A stretch of 64,000 bases of DNA from DATFVA01 sp963832355. GTDB taxonomy: Bacteria; Bacteroidota; Ignavibacteria; Ignavibacteriales; Ignavibacteriaceae. Below are positions 30,401 through 38,838 of the stretch, in pieces. Under the pieces are notes generated by a model, which had not been told where the DNA came from, made no database searches, and was given only the letters and a program-made list of their open reading frames with translations. Location: assembly GCA_963832355.1 (NCBI GenBank), contig CAWHTX010000009.1, positions 1-64,000 of the forward strand, read 5' to 3'. Made by a program: the position numbers and the translations under genes. Each line of letters begins with the position of its first letter. Position 1 is the stretch's first letter.

Positions 30401-31522
30401 ATGATAGTTGGAATACCAAAAGAACAGCTGAATGAAGAAAAAAGAGTATCTTTAGCTCCGGCAGGAGTTGACGCGCTAACCCGAAAGGGGCACACAGTAT
30501 ATATTCAGTCAGGAGCCGGCGAAGGAAGTCATTTCAGTGACGAGGATTACGAGAAAACCGGTGCTAAAATCGTCTACACTGCCGATGAAATCTTCGGGAG
30601 AGCTGAACTTGTGCTGAAAGTTACCTCTATAAATGATGCTGAGCTTGAATTATTCAGAGAGAATCAGATATTATTCTCGTTTCTCCACCTTGCAGTAGGA
30701 AAAAAACAGACCATTGAAAAACTGATGGAAAAGAAAGTCACTGCTGTCGGCTATGATCTCGTTGAAACCAGCAATCGTCTCCCGGTACTGCAGGCAATGA
30801 GCGAGATAGCAGGACCTATTTCTATCCAGGTTGCCAGCAGGTATCTTGAAAGCTACCCCAGGGAAGGAAGAGGAATACTACTCGGAGGTATAACGGGAGT
30901 GGCTCCTGCAGCAGTTGTTATACTGGGTGCGGGAGTTGTAGGCACAACTGCCGCAAGAGCAGCATTAGGGGTTGGAGCGCAGGTTATCGTACTTGATAAA
31001 GATCTTGGCCGTCTGCGCAAGATAGATGAACATTTCAGAAAGAAAATCACCACGGTAGTTGCAAACCCATACACTGTTGAGAGAGGCGTTAAATTTGCGG
31101 ATGTGCTTATTGGCGCGGTATTGATAAAAGGTGAAAAGACCCCGCACCTGGTTAGTGAAGATATGGTTAAACAGATGAAACCCGGCGCGGTAATTGTCGA
31201 TGTATCAATTGACCAGGGCGGATGTATCGAAACCAGCAGGCTTACAACCTTGAGGGACCCGGTGTACGAAAAATACGGTGTCATTCATTATTGTGTGCCT
31301 AATATGCCTGCAATTGTTGCGCGTACCGCAAGTTATGGATTAAATAATGCGTCTCTTCCTTACATTCAGAACATCACAGATAATGGTCTGGGTAATGCAC
31401 TAATGGGTGATGAAGGTCTTGCGAAGGGGGTCTGCACGTACAATGGTTACTGTTCTAATGAACAAATTGCCAATATATTTAATGTAGAGTTCAGAAAACT
31501 CAGAGTTTTCTCAACTAATTGA
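30401..31522 (+). CDS. ald: Alanine dehydrogenase
   Basis: 373 residues from the ATG at 30401 (an upstream TTG at 30374 is possible but not needed: family proteins start at MIVGIPKE). The substrate-binding segments KRVSLAPAGVDAL and VGYDLVET and the NAD-binding motif VVILGAGVVGTTAA are present, together with DVSIDQGGCIETS, which is diagnostic for Ald. It interconverts alanine and pyruvate with NAD and ammonia. It stands 126 bases after the previous gene, with its own likely promoter. Closely followed by a CoA-transferase gene. Confidence 0.93.
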   Translation: MIVGIPKEQLNEEKRVSLAPAGVDALTRKGHTVYIQSGAGEGSHFSDEDYEKTGAKIVYTADEIFGRAELVLKVTSINDAELELFRENQILFSFLHLAVGKKQTIEKLMEKKVTAVGYDLVETSNRLPVLQAMSEIAGPISIQVASRYLESYPREGRGILLGGITGVAPAAVVILGAGVVGTTAARAALGVGAQVIVLDKDLGRLRKIDEHFRKKITTVVANPYTVERGVKFADVLIGAVLIKGEKTPHLVSEDMVKQMKPGAVIVDVSIDQGGCIETSRLTTLRDPVYEKYGVIHYCVPNMPAIVARTASYGLNNASLPYIQNITDNGLGNALMGDEGLAKGVCTYNGYCSNEQIANIFNVEFRKLRVFSTN

Positions 31523-31551
31523 AAACTATTAGAATCGAAGAAGTTAACGAA

Positions 31552-32907
31552 ATGACACCACTTGAAGAATTAAAATCGAAGAATACTATACCTACCAGTC
31601 TGATCAGCTCATACAATAGGAAAATAGTTACCCCTGAAGAAGCAGTAAAAGTGATAAAATCAAAAGATAGAATAATTGTGCAGGGCGGTTGCGCGGTGCC
31701 TCATACACTTATTAATGCTATGGTCGAAAGGAAAGACACCCTTTATGATGTAGAAATTCTGCATATCCTTACTGTTGGTGACCTGCCTTACCTTAAACCT
31801 GAAATGGAAGGACATTTCAGACACAATGCATATTTTATCGGAGGAAATTCACGCAAAAGCGTTAATGAAGGACGGGCGGATTTTACTCCTATTTATTTAT
31901 ATGAGTACCCGCTGCTTTTCACTAAGGGAATAATACCTGTTGATATCGCTTTCATTCATGTATCACCTCCGGATGAACACGGGTTCTGCAGTTACGGAGT
32001 TGATGTGGGTCCGATAAAAAGCCCGGCAGAGAAGGCTAAGGTTGTTATCGCACAGGTAAATCCTAACATGCCAAGAACGCTCGGCGATTCATTTATTCAT
32101 GTTAATAAAATAAACTATGTGGTGGAGGTTGATACACCGATCCAGGAACTCCCGCAGGTAGATAAAAATATGTCTCCGCAGCTGGAAAATATTTACCGGA
32201 ATATCGGATCGCATATATCGGAACTTATTGATGATGGAGCCACACTGCAGATGGGGATCGGTGCTATTCCCGATTCTGTCCTGAACTTCCTTTATGATAA
32301 AAAAGCTCTGGGAATACATTCGGAGATGTTCTCAGACGGTATTATCGGACTGGTTGAAGCCGGTATCATCACAAATGAAAAAAAGACCCTTCACCGGGGT
32401 AAAATAATTGCAGGATTTGTCCTTGGAACAAAAAAGCTCTTCGATTTTATTGATAATAATCCACTGATTGAATTCCATCCGCAGGAATATGTTAATGATC
32501 CGTTTGTCATTGCTAAGAATGATAATATGGTGGCTATTAATTCTGCTATCGAAGTTGACATAACCGGGCAGGTTTGTTCCGACACCATTGGTTCGAGGTT
32601 ATACAGTGGTTTTGGAGGACAGGTTGACTTCATAAGAGGGGCAGCGCATTCTGAAAACGGCAAACCTATAATTGCCCTGCCTTCAACAACCAAGGACGGG
32701 AATATGTCAAGAATAGTTACCCAGATTAAACAGGGAGCAGGAGTGGTAACTAACAGAGCCGATGTACATTATGTTGTAACAGAATACGGTGTTGCTCAGC
32801 TTTTCGGTAAGTCTATAAGAGAGCGTGTAAAGGAACTCATCAGTATTGCACATCCAAAGTTCCGTGATGAACTTCAAAAATATGCACAGGAAATTAAATA
32901 TATTTAA
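31552..32907 (+). CDS. Acetyl-CoA hydrolase/transferase family protein
   Basis: About 451 residues from the ATG at 31552; a TTG 33 bases upstream overlaps ald and is less likely. It has two CoA-transferase lobes. The segment MGIGAIPDSVLNFL and the catalytic glutamate in GIHSEMFSDGI are typical of 4-hydroxybutyrate or acetyl-CoA transferases, as is the glycine-rich SGFGGQVDFIRGA. It moves CoA between acetyl-CoA and a carboxylic acid; the acceptor is not determinable. Its proximity to ald suggests amino acid or fermentative acid metabolism. It is followed by a phosphoesterase 2 bases after the stop. Confidence 0.88.
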   Translation: MTPLEELKSKNTIPTSLISSYNRKIVTPEEAVKVIKSKDRIIVQGGCAVPHTLINAMVERKDTLYDVEILHILTVGDLPYLKPEMEGHFRHNAYFIGGNSRKSVNEGRADFTPIYLYEYPLLFTKGIIPVDIAFIHVSPPDEHGFCSYGVDVGPIKSPAEKAKVVIAQVNPNMPRTLGDSFIHVNKINYVVEVDTPIQELPQVDKNMSPQLENIYRNIGSHISELIDDGATLQMGIGAIPDSVLNFLYDKKALGIHSEMFSDGIIGLVEAGIITNEKKTLHRGKIIAGFVLGTKKLFDFIDNNPLIEFHPQEYVNDPFVIAKNDNMVAINSAIEVDITGQVCSDTIGSRLYSGFGGQVDFIRGAAHSENGKPIIALPSTTKDGNMSRIVTQIKQGAGVVTNRADVHYVVTEYGVAQLFGKSIRERVKELISIAHPKFRDELQKYAQEIKYI

Positions 32908-32909
32908 GT

Positions 32910-33599
32910 ATGATAGCTGTAATTGGTGATGTGCATGGGTGCCTGTATACACTGCAGGAACTGGTGAAAAAAATAAAAAGTTTGTACCCTTCCATACCTT
33001 TGTATTGCGTGGGAGACCTTATTGACAGGGGAAATTTCAGTTTTGAAGTTCTTGAGTTTGTAAAAAACGAAGGAATAAAATTTACTCCCGGCAACCACGA
33101 TTATATGTTTTATTATTTCATCAAAAAGCCTACAACCAATATGGGGGCTTCCTGGATATATAACGGTTTTGAGAAAACTATTTCTTCGTACGATAATAAG
33201 TTCGATAAGATTTCTGAGCACCTCGACATTATCACGCAGTCTCCTTTATTTTTTAATCTTCCCGAATGCTTCATTTCTCATGCAGGAATTTCATCGTATT
33301 TCAGATCTTCACTGGGTTCGGAACCCCTTAAGGATGTTGACAAGCTAGATGAAGAAATGCATAATAGCATAGCCAGCGAGCATGGTATTCTATGGACAAG
33401 AGATGAACTGATGAACCTGGGAAAGCTGCAGATTGTGGGGCATACGCGTAAACAGGATGTGACTTTCCAGAAATGGAACAATGTTGCATACATAGATACT
33501 TCTGTATATACATGCAATAAACTTTCTGCCGTGATAGTTGATGACGGAGAGATAATTGCTAAACACTCCGTACCTACTAATAATAAAGACATTGATTGA
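32910..33599 (+). CDS. Metallophosphoesterase (PrpE/ApaH-like serine/threonine phosphatase)
   Basis: 229 residues with the complete calcineurin-like signature: GDVHG (6-10), GDLIDRG (about 34-40) and GNHD (about 65-68), and later His residues in CFISHAGIS and VGHTRKQ. The family hydrolyses phosphoprotein or dinucleoside polyphosphate substrates with two metal ions. The order and spacing fit bacterial PPP-type phosphatases or symmetrical Ap4A hydrolases. It starts 2 bases after the CoA-transferase, so it is translationally coupled. Confidence 0.85.
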   Translation: MIAVIGDVHGCLYTLQELVKKIKSLYPSIPLYCVGDLIDRGNFSFEVLEFVKNEGIKFTPGNHDYMFYYFIKKPTTNMGASWIYNGFEKTISSYDNKFDKISEHLDIITQSPLFFNLPECFISHAGISSYFRSSLGSEPLKDVDKLDEEMHNSIASEHGILWTRDELMNLGKLQIVGHTRKQDVTFQKWNNVAYIDTSVYTCNKLSAVIVDDGEIIAKHSVPTNNKDID

Positions 33600-33609
33600 G
33601 AAATAAAGA

Positions 33610-34062
33610 ATGATTCCGTGCAGGATCAGACCGGCGGAAAAGGGCGACCTTGAAGAAATTCTAAAGTTATACCAGGGTCTTACCGAGGACCCGGAAGATA
33701 AAATTTCACTCAGGGAGGCTGAGCATAAGTTTGAGAAACTTAATTCCTATCCGGATTACCATTTATACCTGGCTGAATATAATAATGAAGTAGCCGGAAC
33801 TTTTGCCTTGCTGATAATGGATAATCTGGCTCATAGAGGTGAACCCTCTGCAGTCATAGAGGATGTTGTGATAAAGAACGACCTTCAGGGAAGGGGAATA
33901 GGTAGAGAAATGATGAACTTTGCCATGGAAAAAAGCCGTGAGAAAGGCTGCTACAAAATGGTGCTCTCCAGTCACCTCAGGAGAGAAGGTGCTCACCGGT
34001 TTTATGAATCGCTTGGTTTTAAAAAGCACGGATTCAGCTTTGTAGTTGAGTTGAAATCCTGA
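33610..34062 (+). CDS. GNAT family N-acetyltransferase
   Basis: 150 residues with the acetyl-CoA binding motif as DLQGRGIGREMMNFAM (about 95-110) and the final helix HRFYESLGFKKHGFSF. It transfers an acetyl group to an unknown amine. Last gene of the short cluster ald, CoA-transferase, phosphoesterase, GNAT. Confidence 0.85.
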   Translation: MIPCRIRPAEKGDLEEILKLYQGLTEDPEDKISLREAEHKFEKLNSYPDYHLYLAEYNNEVAGTFALLIMDNLAHRGEPSAVIEDVVIKNDLQGRGIGREMMNFAMEKSREKGCYKMVLSSHLRREGAHRFYESLGFKKHGFSFVVELKS

Positions 34063-34189
34063 TTATTATTTTATCCTTTTCCGGTATAGCAGAATTATAG
34101 CTGAAGAACAATGTAAGCAGGTGAGTTTGGTAATTCAGTTTTAAATGAATTATCTTATATTGTGAAAATGAAATTCACCGGAGGATAAG

Positions 34190-34636
34190 ATGTTTCGCTC
34201 CATATACACAACTTGCATCCCGGTACTTGTGCTGATAATTTTCGGCCTGCAGGTCATACTTTCATCGCCTGATACCTATGCCCAGGGAATGTTCAAAACA
34301 TCGGATGTTCCCGGCGGAAGCGGCGGAACTCCCACACAGCCGATTAATACAGCAGACAACGGTACAACTTTAATAATTGTGGGTGCAGTTGTAATTGCAG
34401 GTATCCTGGTATATACACTTGTTCTCGATAAAGACAAACCGAAAAAAGAGGAAAAACAGGATTCCACATCTCAGCAATCCTTACTCTTAAATCCGAAGAA
34501 TATTTTAACGGGGGAAATATCGAAACATTCTCCTGCATTAACTGATATTCCTGTAAACATTTATTTGGGATTCCAAAACATAGATCCTGCTTTGAGTGAA
34601 AAAAAATTCATAATGGGTATTTCTTATAAATTTTAG
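34190..34636 (+). CDS. Small exported protein of unknown function
   Basis: 148 residues behind a good ribosome binding site (GGAGG). Signal peptide at about 1-31 (ending SPDTYAQ), a Gly/Pro/Thr-rich linker, then a second hydrophobic helix (about 61-79, LIIVGAVVIAGILVYTLVLD) followed by a Lys/Glu-rich stretch and a hydrophilic tail ending KFIMGISYKF. It may be anchored in the inner membrane. No family recognised. It stands alone between the GNAT gene and the ClC channel. Confidence 0.6.
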   Translation: MFRSIYTTCIPVLVLIIFGLQVILSSPDTYAQGMFKTSDVPGGSGGTPTQPINTADNGTTLIIVGAVVIAGILVYTLVLDKDKPKKEEKQDSTSQQSLLLNPKNILTGEISKHSPALTDIPVNIYLGFQNIDPALSEKKFIMGISYKF

Positions 34637-34718
34637 TAAAAAATAATCTGAAATCTTTTCAAATGTTCGCTTCCTTAATGTTATTTTCAATATTTAAACC
34701 TGCTCTCATTCCGGAGAA

Positions 34719-36791
34719 ATGGTGAAAGTACCCTTAAAAAAGATCTATTCGCGACTCTCCCTGCGGACCACCTCTCTTTTTGAAAGAGCTAAAATGACCG
34801 AGCACACCTTTATGATTGTTATAGCAATCATAATAGGTGTTTTAGCTGGTTTTTCCGCCATCGGCATAAGGGCTATGATAAAATTCTTTTCTGATGTTTC
34901 ATTCCCCGGCACGGGCAATCTTCTTCAGAATATAATGGATACTCCCTGGCTGCTGATTCTCATCATCCCGGTAATTGGAGGACTGATAGTCGGACCTATT
35001 ATATATTATCTCGCTCCTGAAGCAAAGGGTCACGGTGTTCCTGAGGTGATGCAGGCTATTTTACTTAAGGGGGGACAAATACGTGGAAGAGTTGCCTTTG
35101 TTAAAGCTGTTGCTTCTGCCATTTCAATTGGTACCGGTGGTTCGGTCGGAAGAGAAGGTCCAATTATTCAGATCGGTTCCAGCCTTGGTTCTGTTGTAGG
35201 CCAGTTCTTACGCGTTTCAACTAAAAGACTAAAAACCCTGGTGGGCTGCGGAGCTGCCGCGGGTATAGCCGCAGCTTTTAATGCCCCCATTGCGGGTGCG
35301 CTGTTTGCTGTTGAGATAGTCTTAATGGATTTTGCCGTAGCACAGTTTTCGCCGATTGTAATCTCTTCCGTGATGGCCACTGTTATTTCACATACTTTTG
35401 AGGGAAACTTTGCGGCTTTTATTGTTCCAAAGTATCAGCTTGCTTCACCTGTGGAGATTGGTTTTTATTTTATTTTAGGTGCCGGCAGCGGCCTTGTTGC
35501 ATACCTTTTTATTAAAACACTTTACTATTGTGAGGAAATTTTTGATAACCGTATAAAGATTCCTGAAAGCTTTAAACCCGCACTGGGAGGACTTGGTATC
35601 GGTGTAATAGCTCTTGCGTTTCCTCAGGTGATGGGTGTCGGTTATGATTCTATAAACAATGCGCTTTACGGTAATATGATCTGGTACGTAGCCCTGATCC
35701 TGATATTTATGAAAATCCTGGCTACGGCTCTTACTCTCGGTTCAGGAGGTTCCGGAGGTATATTTGCCCCTTCACTATTTATGGGGGCTATGCTTGGCTA
35801 TTTCTTCGGATCCTTTGTGCATTCTTATTTTCCCGGTATCACAGCATCCCCAGGTGCGTACGCCCTGGTAGCGATGGGAGGACTTGTGGCAGGCACCACC
35901 CGGGCACCGATAACTGCTATTATTATTGTGTTTGAGCTGACTAATGATTACCACATTATTCTGCCATTAATGATTACCTGCATAATGAGTATGATTATAT
36001 CATCAAAATTATCGAGGGAATCTATATATACCCTCAAGCTGGTGCTCAGAAATATTGGTTTGAAGGAGGGCATAGAGACCAATGTAATGGAATCAATTTA
36101 TGTGAAGGATGTTTACCGGAAGGAATTTGAATCCATACTTGTTACGGATAATTTCAGTCAGATCGTTAACCGTATTATCAGGGGCAAAGAAGCCGATTTC
36201 CCGGTGGTAGATTCAGAAGGACACGTGAGCGGAATGATTTCAATTCACGATATTAAAGATTATCTGTACGAACGGGAGTCATTGCAAAACCTTTTAATTG
36301 CCGGGGACATATTCAATCCCGAATTTGAAACGATCTCACCAGATGATAATTGTCAGAATGCACTTGATAAACTTCGCAAATATTCTTTTGACGGGCTGCC
36401 GGTAGTTGCGGATACGAACTCACGCAAAATTATCGGGATTATATGGAGAAAAGATATCCAGGATGCATACGACCGTGAGATTGAACGAAGGGAACTAACA
36501 TCCAACCTAGCAAGCCTGATAACGATGAAAGATGAAGAACCGATGGTACATTTTATGGAAGGCTATTCAATAATTGAAATAGCTCCCCCAAAATCTTTTA
36601 TAGGGAAATCAATAAGGGAATTAAATATCCGGAGTCAGTATGGCGTTGATGTTTTGTCAATAAAGATCAAAGAGAAAAAGGGTGAGAAAATAAATGCTAT
36701 TCCCAGTCCTGAATACATTATTAAAGCAGATGATACTCTGATCATCGCAGGTGAAATAAAGAACATAAATTTTGTACGGAACCTGGGATAA
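34719..36791 (+). CDS. ClC-type chloride channel/antiporter with CBS and TrkA-C domains
   Basis: A 690-residue protein. The ClC membrane domain (about 30-440) has the anion selectivity motifs GGSVGREGP (about 138-146) and GSGGSGGIFAPS (near 340). It is followed by a CBS pair (about 455-590; VVDSEGHVSGMISIHDI and GLPVVADTNSRKIIGII) and a C-terminal TrkA-C/RCK_C-like domain (about 605-690). The Glu of GREGP is the gating glutamate of the family. It moves chloride, probably in exchange for protons, across the inner membrane. The CBS and RCK_C modules suggest regulation by nucleotides or other small ligands. Convergent with a PAP2 gene downstream. Confidence 0.92.
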   Translation: MVKVPLKKIYSRLSLRTTSLFERAKMTEHTFMIVIAIIIGVLAGFSAIGIRAMIKFFSDVSFPGTGNLLQNIMDTPWLLILIIPVIGGLIVGPIIYYLAPEAKGHGVPEVMQAILLKGGQIRGRVAFVKAVASAISIGTGGSVGREGPIIQIGSSLGSVVGQFLRVSTKRLKTLVGCGAAAGIAAAFNAPIAGALFAVEIVLMDFAVAQFSPIVISSVMATVISHTFEGNFAAFIVPKYQLASPVEIGFYFILGAGSGLVAYLFIKTLYYCEEIFDNRIKIPESFKPALGGLGIGVIALAFPQVMGVGYDSINNALYGNMIWYVALILIFMKILATALTLGSGGSGGIFAPSLFMGAMLGYFFGSFVHSYFPGITASPGAYALVAMGGLVAGTTRAPITAIIIVFELTNDYHIILPLMITCIMSMIISSKLSRESIYTLKLVLRNIGLKEGIETNVMESIYVKDVYRKEFESILVTDNFSQIVNRIIRGKEADFPVVDSEGHVSGMISIHDIKDYLYERESLQNLLIAGDIFNPEFETISPDDNCQNALDKLRKYSFDGLPVVADTNSRKIIGIIWRKDIQDAYDREIERRELTSNLASLITMKDEEPMVHFMEGYSIIEIAPPKSFIGKSIRELNIRSQYGVDVLSIKIKEKKGEKINAIPSPEYIIKADDTLIIAGEIKNINFVRNLG

Positions 36792-37176
36792 TTCCCGCTA
36801 TTTTAATCCAACCTTATTTAATTGACAATTTATTAGTACCAAACCCTGCATCGGACTTTTGAGGTGATTAAATACCAGATTGAGACACTGCCATTTTGTC
36901 ACACTGTAGAATTTTTCAATAGTTGAGCATTGCGTTTTTTCGCTGTTTTTAAATGTCTCATTTTGAGTTCAAAAGGCATGCAAAAGGCGGATTAAAGGCA
37001 GTATTAAAACGGGTAACAGAGGGTCTGCCATTTTGTCATACCTGTTGATTATTTAAACAGTGGAGAGTTTATATATCAAAGCCTGATTCCCCATTTAATA
37101 AAAATTTTTGGTTACGCCAATGAGGCAGGAACAGGTTCTTCCTGTTTCCGACCGGTCGCGGTGGGGAATATTGTTT
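36792..37176. other. Convergent intergenic region with direct repeats and nested stems, no gene
   Basis: Between two converging genes. CTGCCATTTTGTCAYAC occurs twice (36888-36904 and 37025-37041), 137 bases apart. ATTCCCCA (37086-37093) and TGGGGAAT (37162-37169) are perfect complements enclosing an inner hairpin, AGGAACAGG-TTCTT-CCTGTTTCC (about 37127-37149). No T run follows either stem. No open reading frame with a start signal was seen. It may hold a small RNA or a MITE-like remnant. Confidence 0.5.
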
Positions 37177-37893
37177 TTATACACCTCCTGTATGCTGAGA
37201 TTTCTTTCCTTTCTCAAGGAGTGAAGCAATATACCAGCAGAGAAGTGCCCAGCTTATACCGGCAATCCAGCCGGCCAGCACATCGGTAGGATAATGAACC
37301 CCGATATATACTCTGCTTATGCCGATCAGGAATGTAAGCAGGAGGGCCACGGAAATAATGTAGATCTTAGCTTTCCTGTTTTCCTCAATCCTGCTCAACA
37401 GTGTAGCCTGTGTTAAATATACAATGGCCGACATCATAGAATGCCCGCTGGGAAAGCTTAATGACTTTTCCTCAAGAAGATGCGTTACAACTGTGGGTCT
37501 AGTTCTCCCTATGAATTCTTTCAAACCCCATACAAGCAGTGCTCCCCCCACGGTTGCAATAAGTACCAGTGCAAGCCAGTAATATTTCTTTCTTAGCAGC
37601 AGGTACCCTGTTACAAATAAAGTTACAAGTACAATAACAGTTCCGCTTCCAAGTGAAGTAATATCCTTCATTGAATCCGTTACCCATTGAGGAAAGGCAG
37701 GAGTGGAAACATCGCCCGGTTCCCGCAGAGATTTCAGTATATAATTATCAAAATGCTGCGTCTCACCCTCTACAACTTCGTCAGCGATACTTATAAATAT
37801 CATAATACCAGCAAGTATAGTCAGCACTACAAGCAGTACTTTGACTTCATTTAAACCGGATTTTTCAAGGAAATTCCTGAATCTATTCTGCAT
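37177..37893 (-). CDS. PAP2 superfamily membrane phosphatase
   Basis: 238 residues with several membrane helices. The phosphatase signature is complete: KEFIGRTRPT (K-x6-RP, about 123-132), SFPSGHSM (PSGH, about 147-150) and SRVYIGVHYPTDVLAG (SR-x5-H-x3-D, about 190-200). The family removes phosphate from lipid phosphates such as undecaprenyl diphosphate or phosphatidate. It is transcribed away from the AMP nucleosidase gene across a 57-base gap. Confidence 0.9.
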   Translation of the reverse strand: MQNRFRNFLEKSGLNEVKVLLVVLTILAGIMIFISIADEVVEGETQHFDNYILKSLREPGDVSTPAFPQWVTDSMKDITSLGSGTVIVLVTLFVTGYLLLRKKYYWLALVLIATVGGALLVWGLKEFIGRTRPTVVTHLLEEKSLSFPSGHSMMSAIVYLTQATLLSRIEENRKAKIYIISVALLLTFLIGISRVYIGVHYPTDVLAGWIAGISWALLCWYIASLLEKGKKSQHTGGV

Positions 37894-37950
37894 GAATTGT
37901 CCCGGATTTTTTATAACTTTAATTTCAAAAGATCAATAACTATAAGATAT

Positions 37951-38790
37951 ATGAAACGAACACAATCCTCAAACCAGAGCACCCCGCTGAAAACCAAATC
38001 ACATAAAAACAACTCCTTTAAAACCAAACTCGACATTGCAAAAGACTGGCTGCCAAGATATACCGGAACGAAAATAGATGAGTTCGGTGATTATATGCTG
38101 CTTACAAATTTTCATAACTATGTAACATCTTTTGCCGATCGTTTTTCATGCGAAATTAAAGGCATCGGGAAGCCGATGCAGACGGCCACTAATTCCAATG
38201 GCCTTAGTATCATTAACTTCGGAATGGGTTCTGCAAATGCTGCTACAATAATGGACCTGCTGGTGGCAAGAAATCCTAAGGGTATATTGTTCCTTGGAAA
38301 GTGCGGGGGACTGAAACGCTCTACAGAAATTGGTCATTTTATTCTGCCCATTGCTGCAATCAGGGGTGAGGGTACAAGTGATGATTATATGCCGAAGGAA
38401 GTACCCGCTCTCCCTTCATTTAAACTCCATAAGTTCGTATCGGAAAAACTCATTGCAAGAAATCTTGAATACAGAACAGGCGTAATCTATACAACGAACA
38501 GGAGGGTATGGGAATGGGATAGACCTTTCAAGAATTATCTCAAGAAGCTTTCCACCATCGGGATTGATATGGAAACAGCCACGCTTTTTATAGTCGGACT
38601 CGTAAACCAGATTCCTCATGGAGCGCTGCTTCTTGTTTCAGATATGCCTATGGTTCCGGAAGGGATTAAAACCACAGAATCAGATCGTATGGTTACTGAG
38701 AACTATTCAGACCTTCATCTTCAGCTAGGTATTGAAGCCATGACGGAGATTGACGAGAAAGGTGAACAAATTAAGCATTTCAAGTATTAA
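37951..38790 (+). CDS. amn: AMP nucleosidase
   Basis: 279 residues from the ATG at 37951; family members begin near SFKTKLDIAKDWLPRYTG. It has phosphorylase-fold motifs GMGSANAATIMDLLV and FLGKCGGL, the catalytic-region segment GIDMETATLF and the C-terminal VSDMPMVPEGIKT, all as in the short AMP nucleosidases of Bacteroidota. It cleaves AMP to adenine and ribose 5-phosphate and helps control the AMP pool. The upstream TTG start at 37897 would overlap the probable promoter of the divergent PAP2 gene and is rejected. Confidence 0.88.
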   Translation: MKRTQSSNQSTPLKTKSHKNNSFKTKLDIAKDWLPRYTGTKIDEFGDYMLLTNFHNYVTSFADRFSCEIKGIGKPMQTATNSNGLSIINFGMGSANAATIMDLLVARNPKGILFLGKCGGLKRSTEIGHFILPIAAIRGEGTSDDYMPKEVPALPSFKLHKFVSEKLIARNLEYRTGVIYTTNRRVWEWDRPFKNYLKKLSTIGIDMETATLFIVGLVNQIPHGALLLVSDMPMVPEGIKTTESDRMVTENYSDLHLQLGIEAMTEIDEKGEQIKHFKY

Positions 38791-38838
38791 TTAAGATTGT
38801 TATTTATCATTGATAAATTTTGAAAAGACGGGAACCTA

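Noticed and set aside
37897..37950. Longer start for the AMP nucleosidase at a TTG
   Set aside because: It would fill the short divergent promoter gap to the PAP2 gene, and homologues start near the later ATG.
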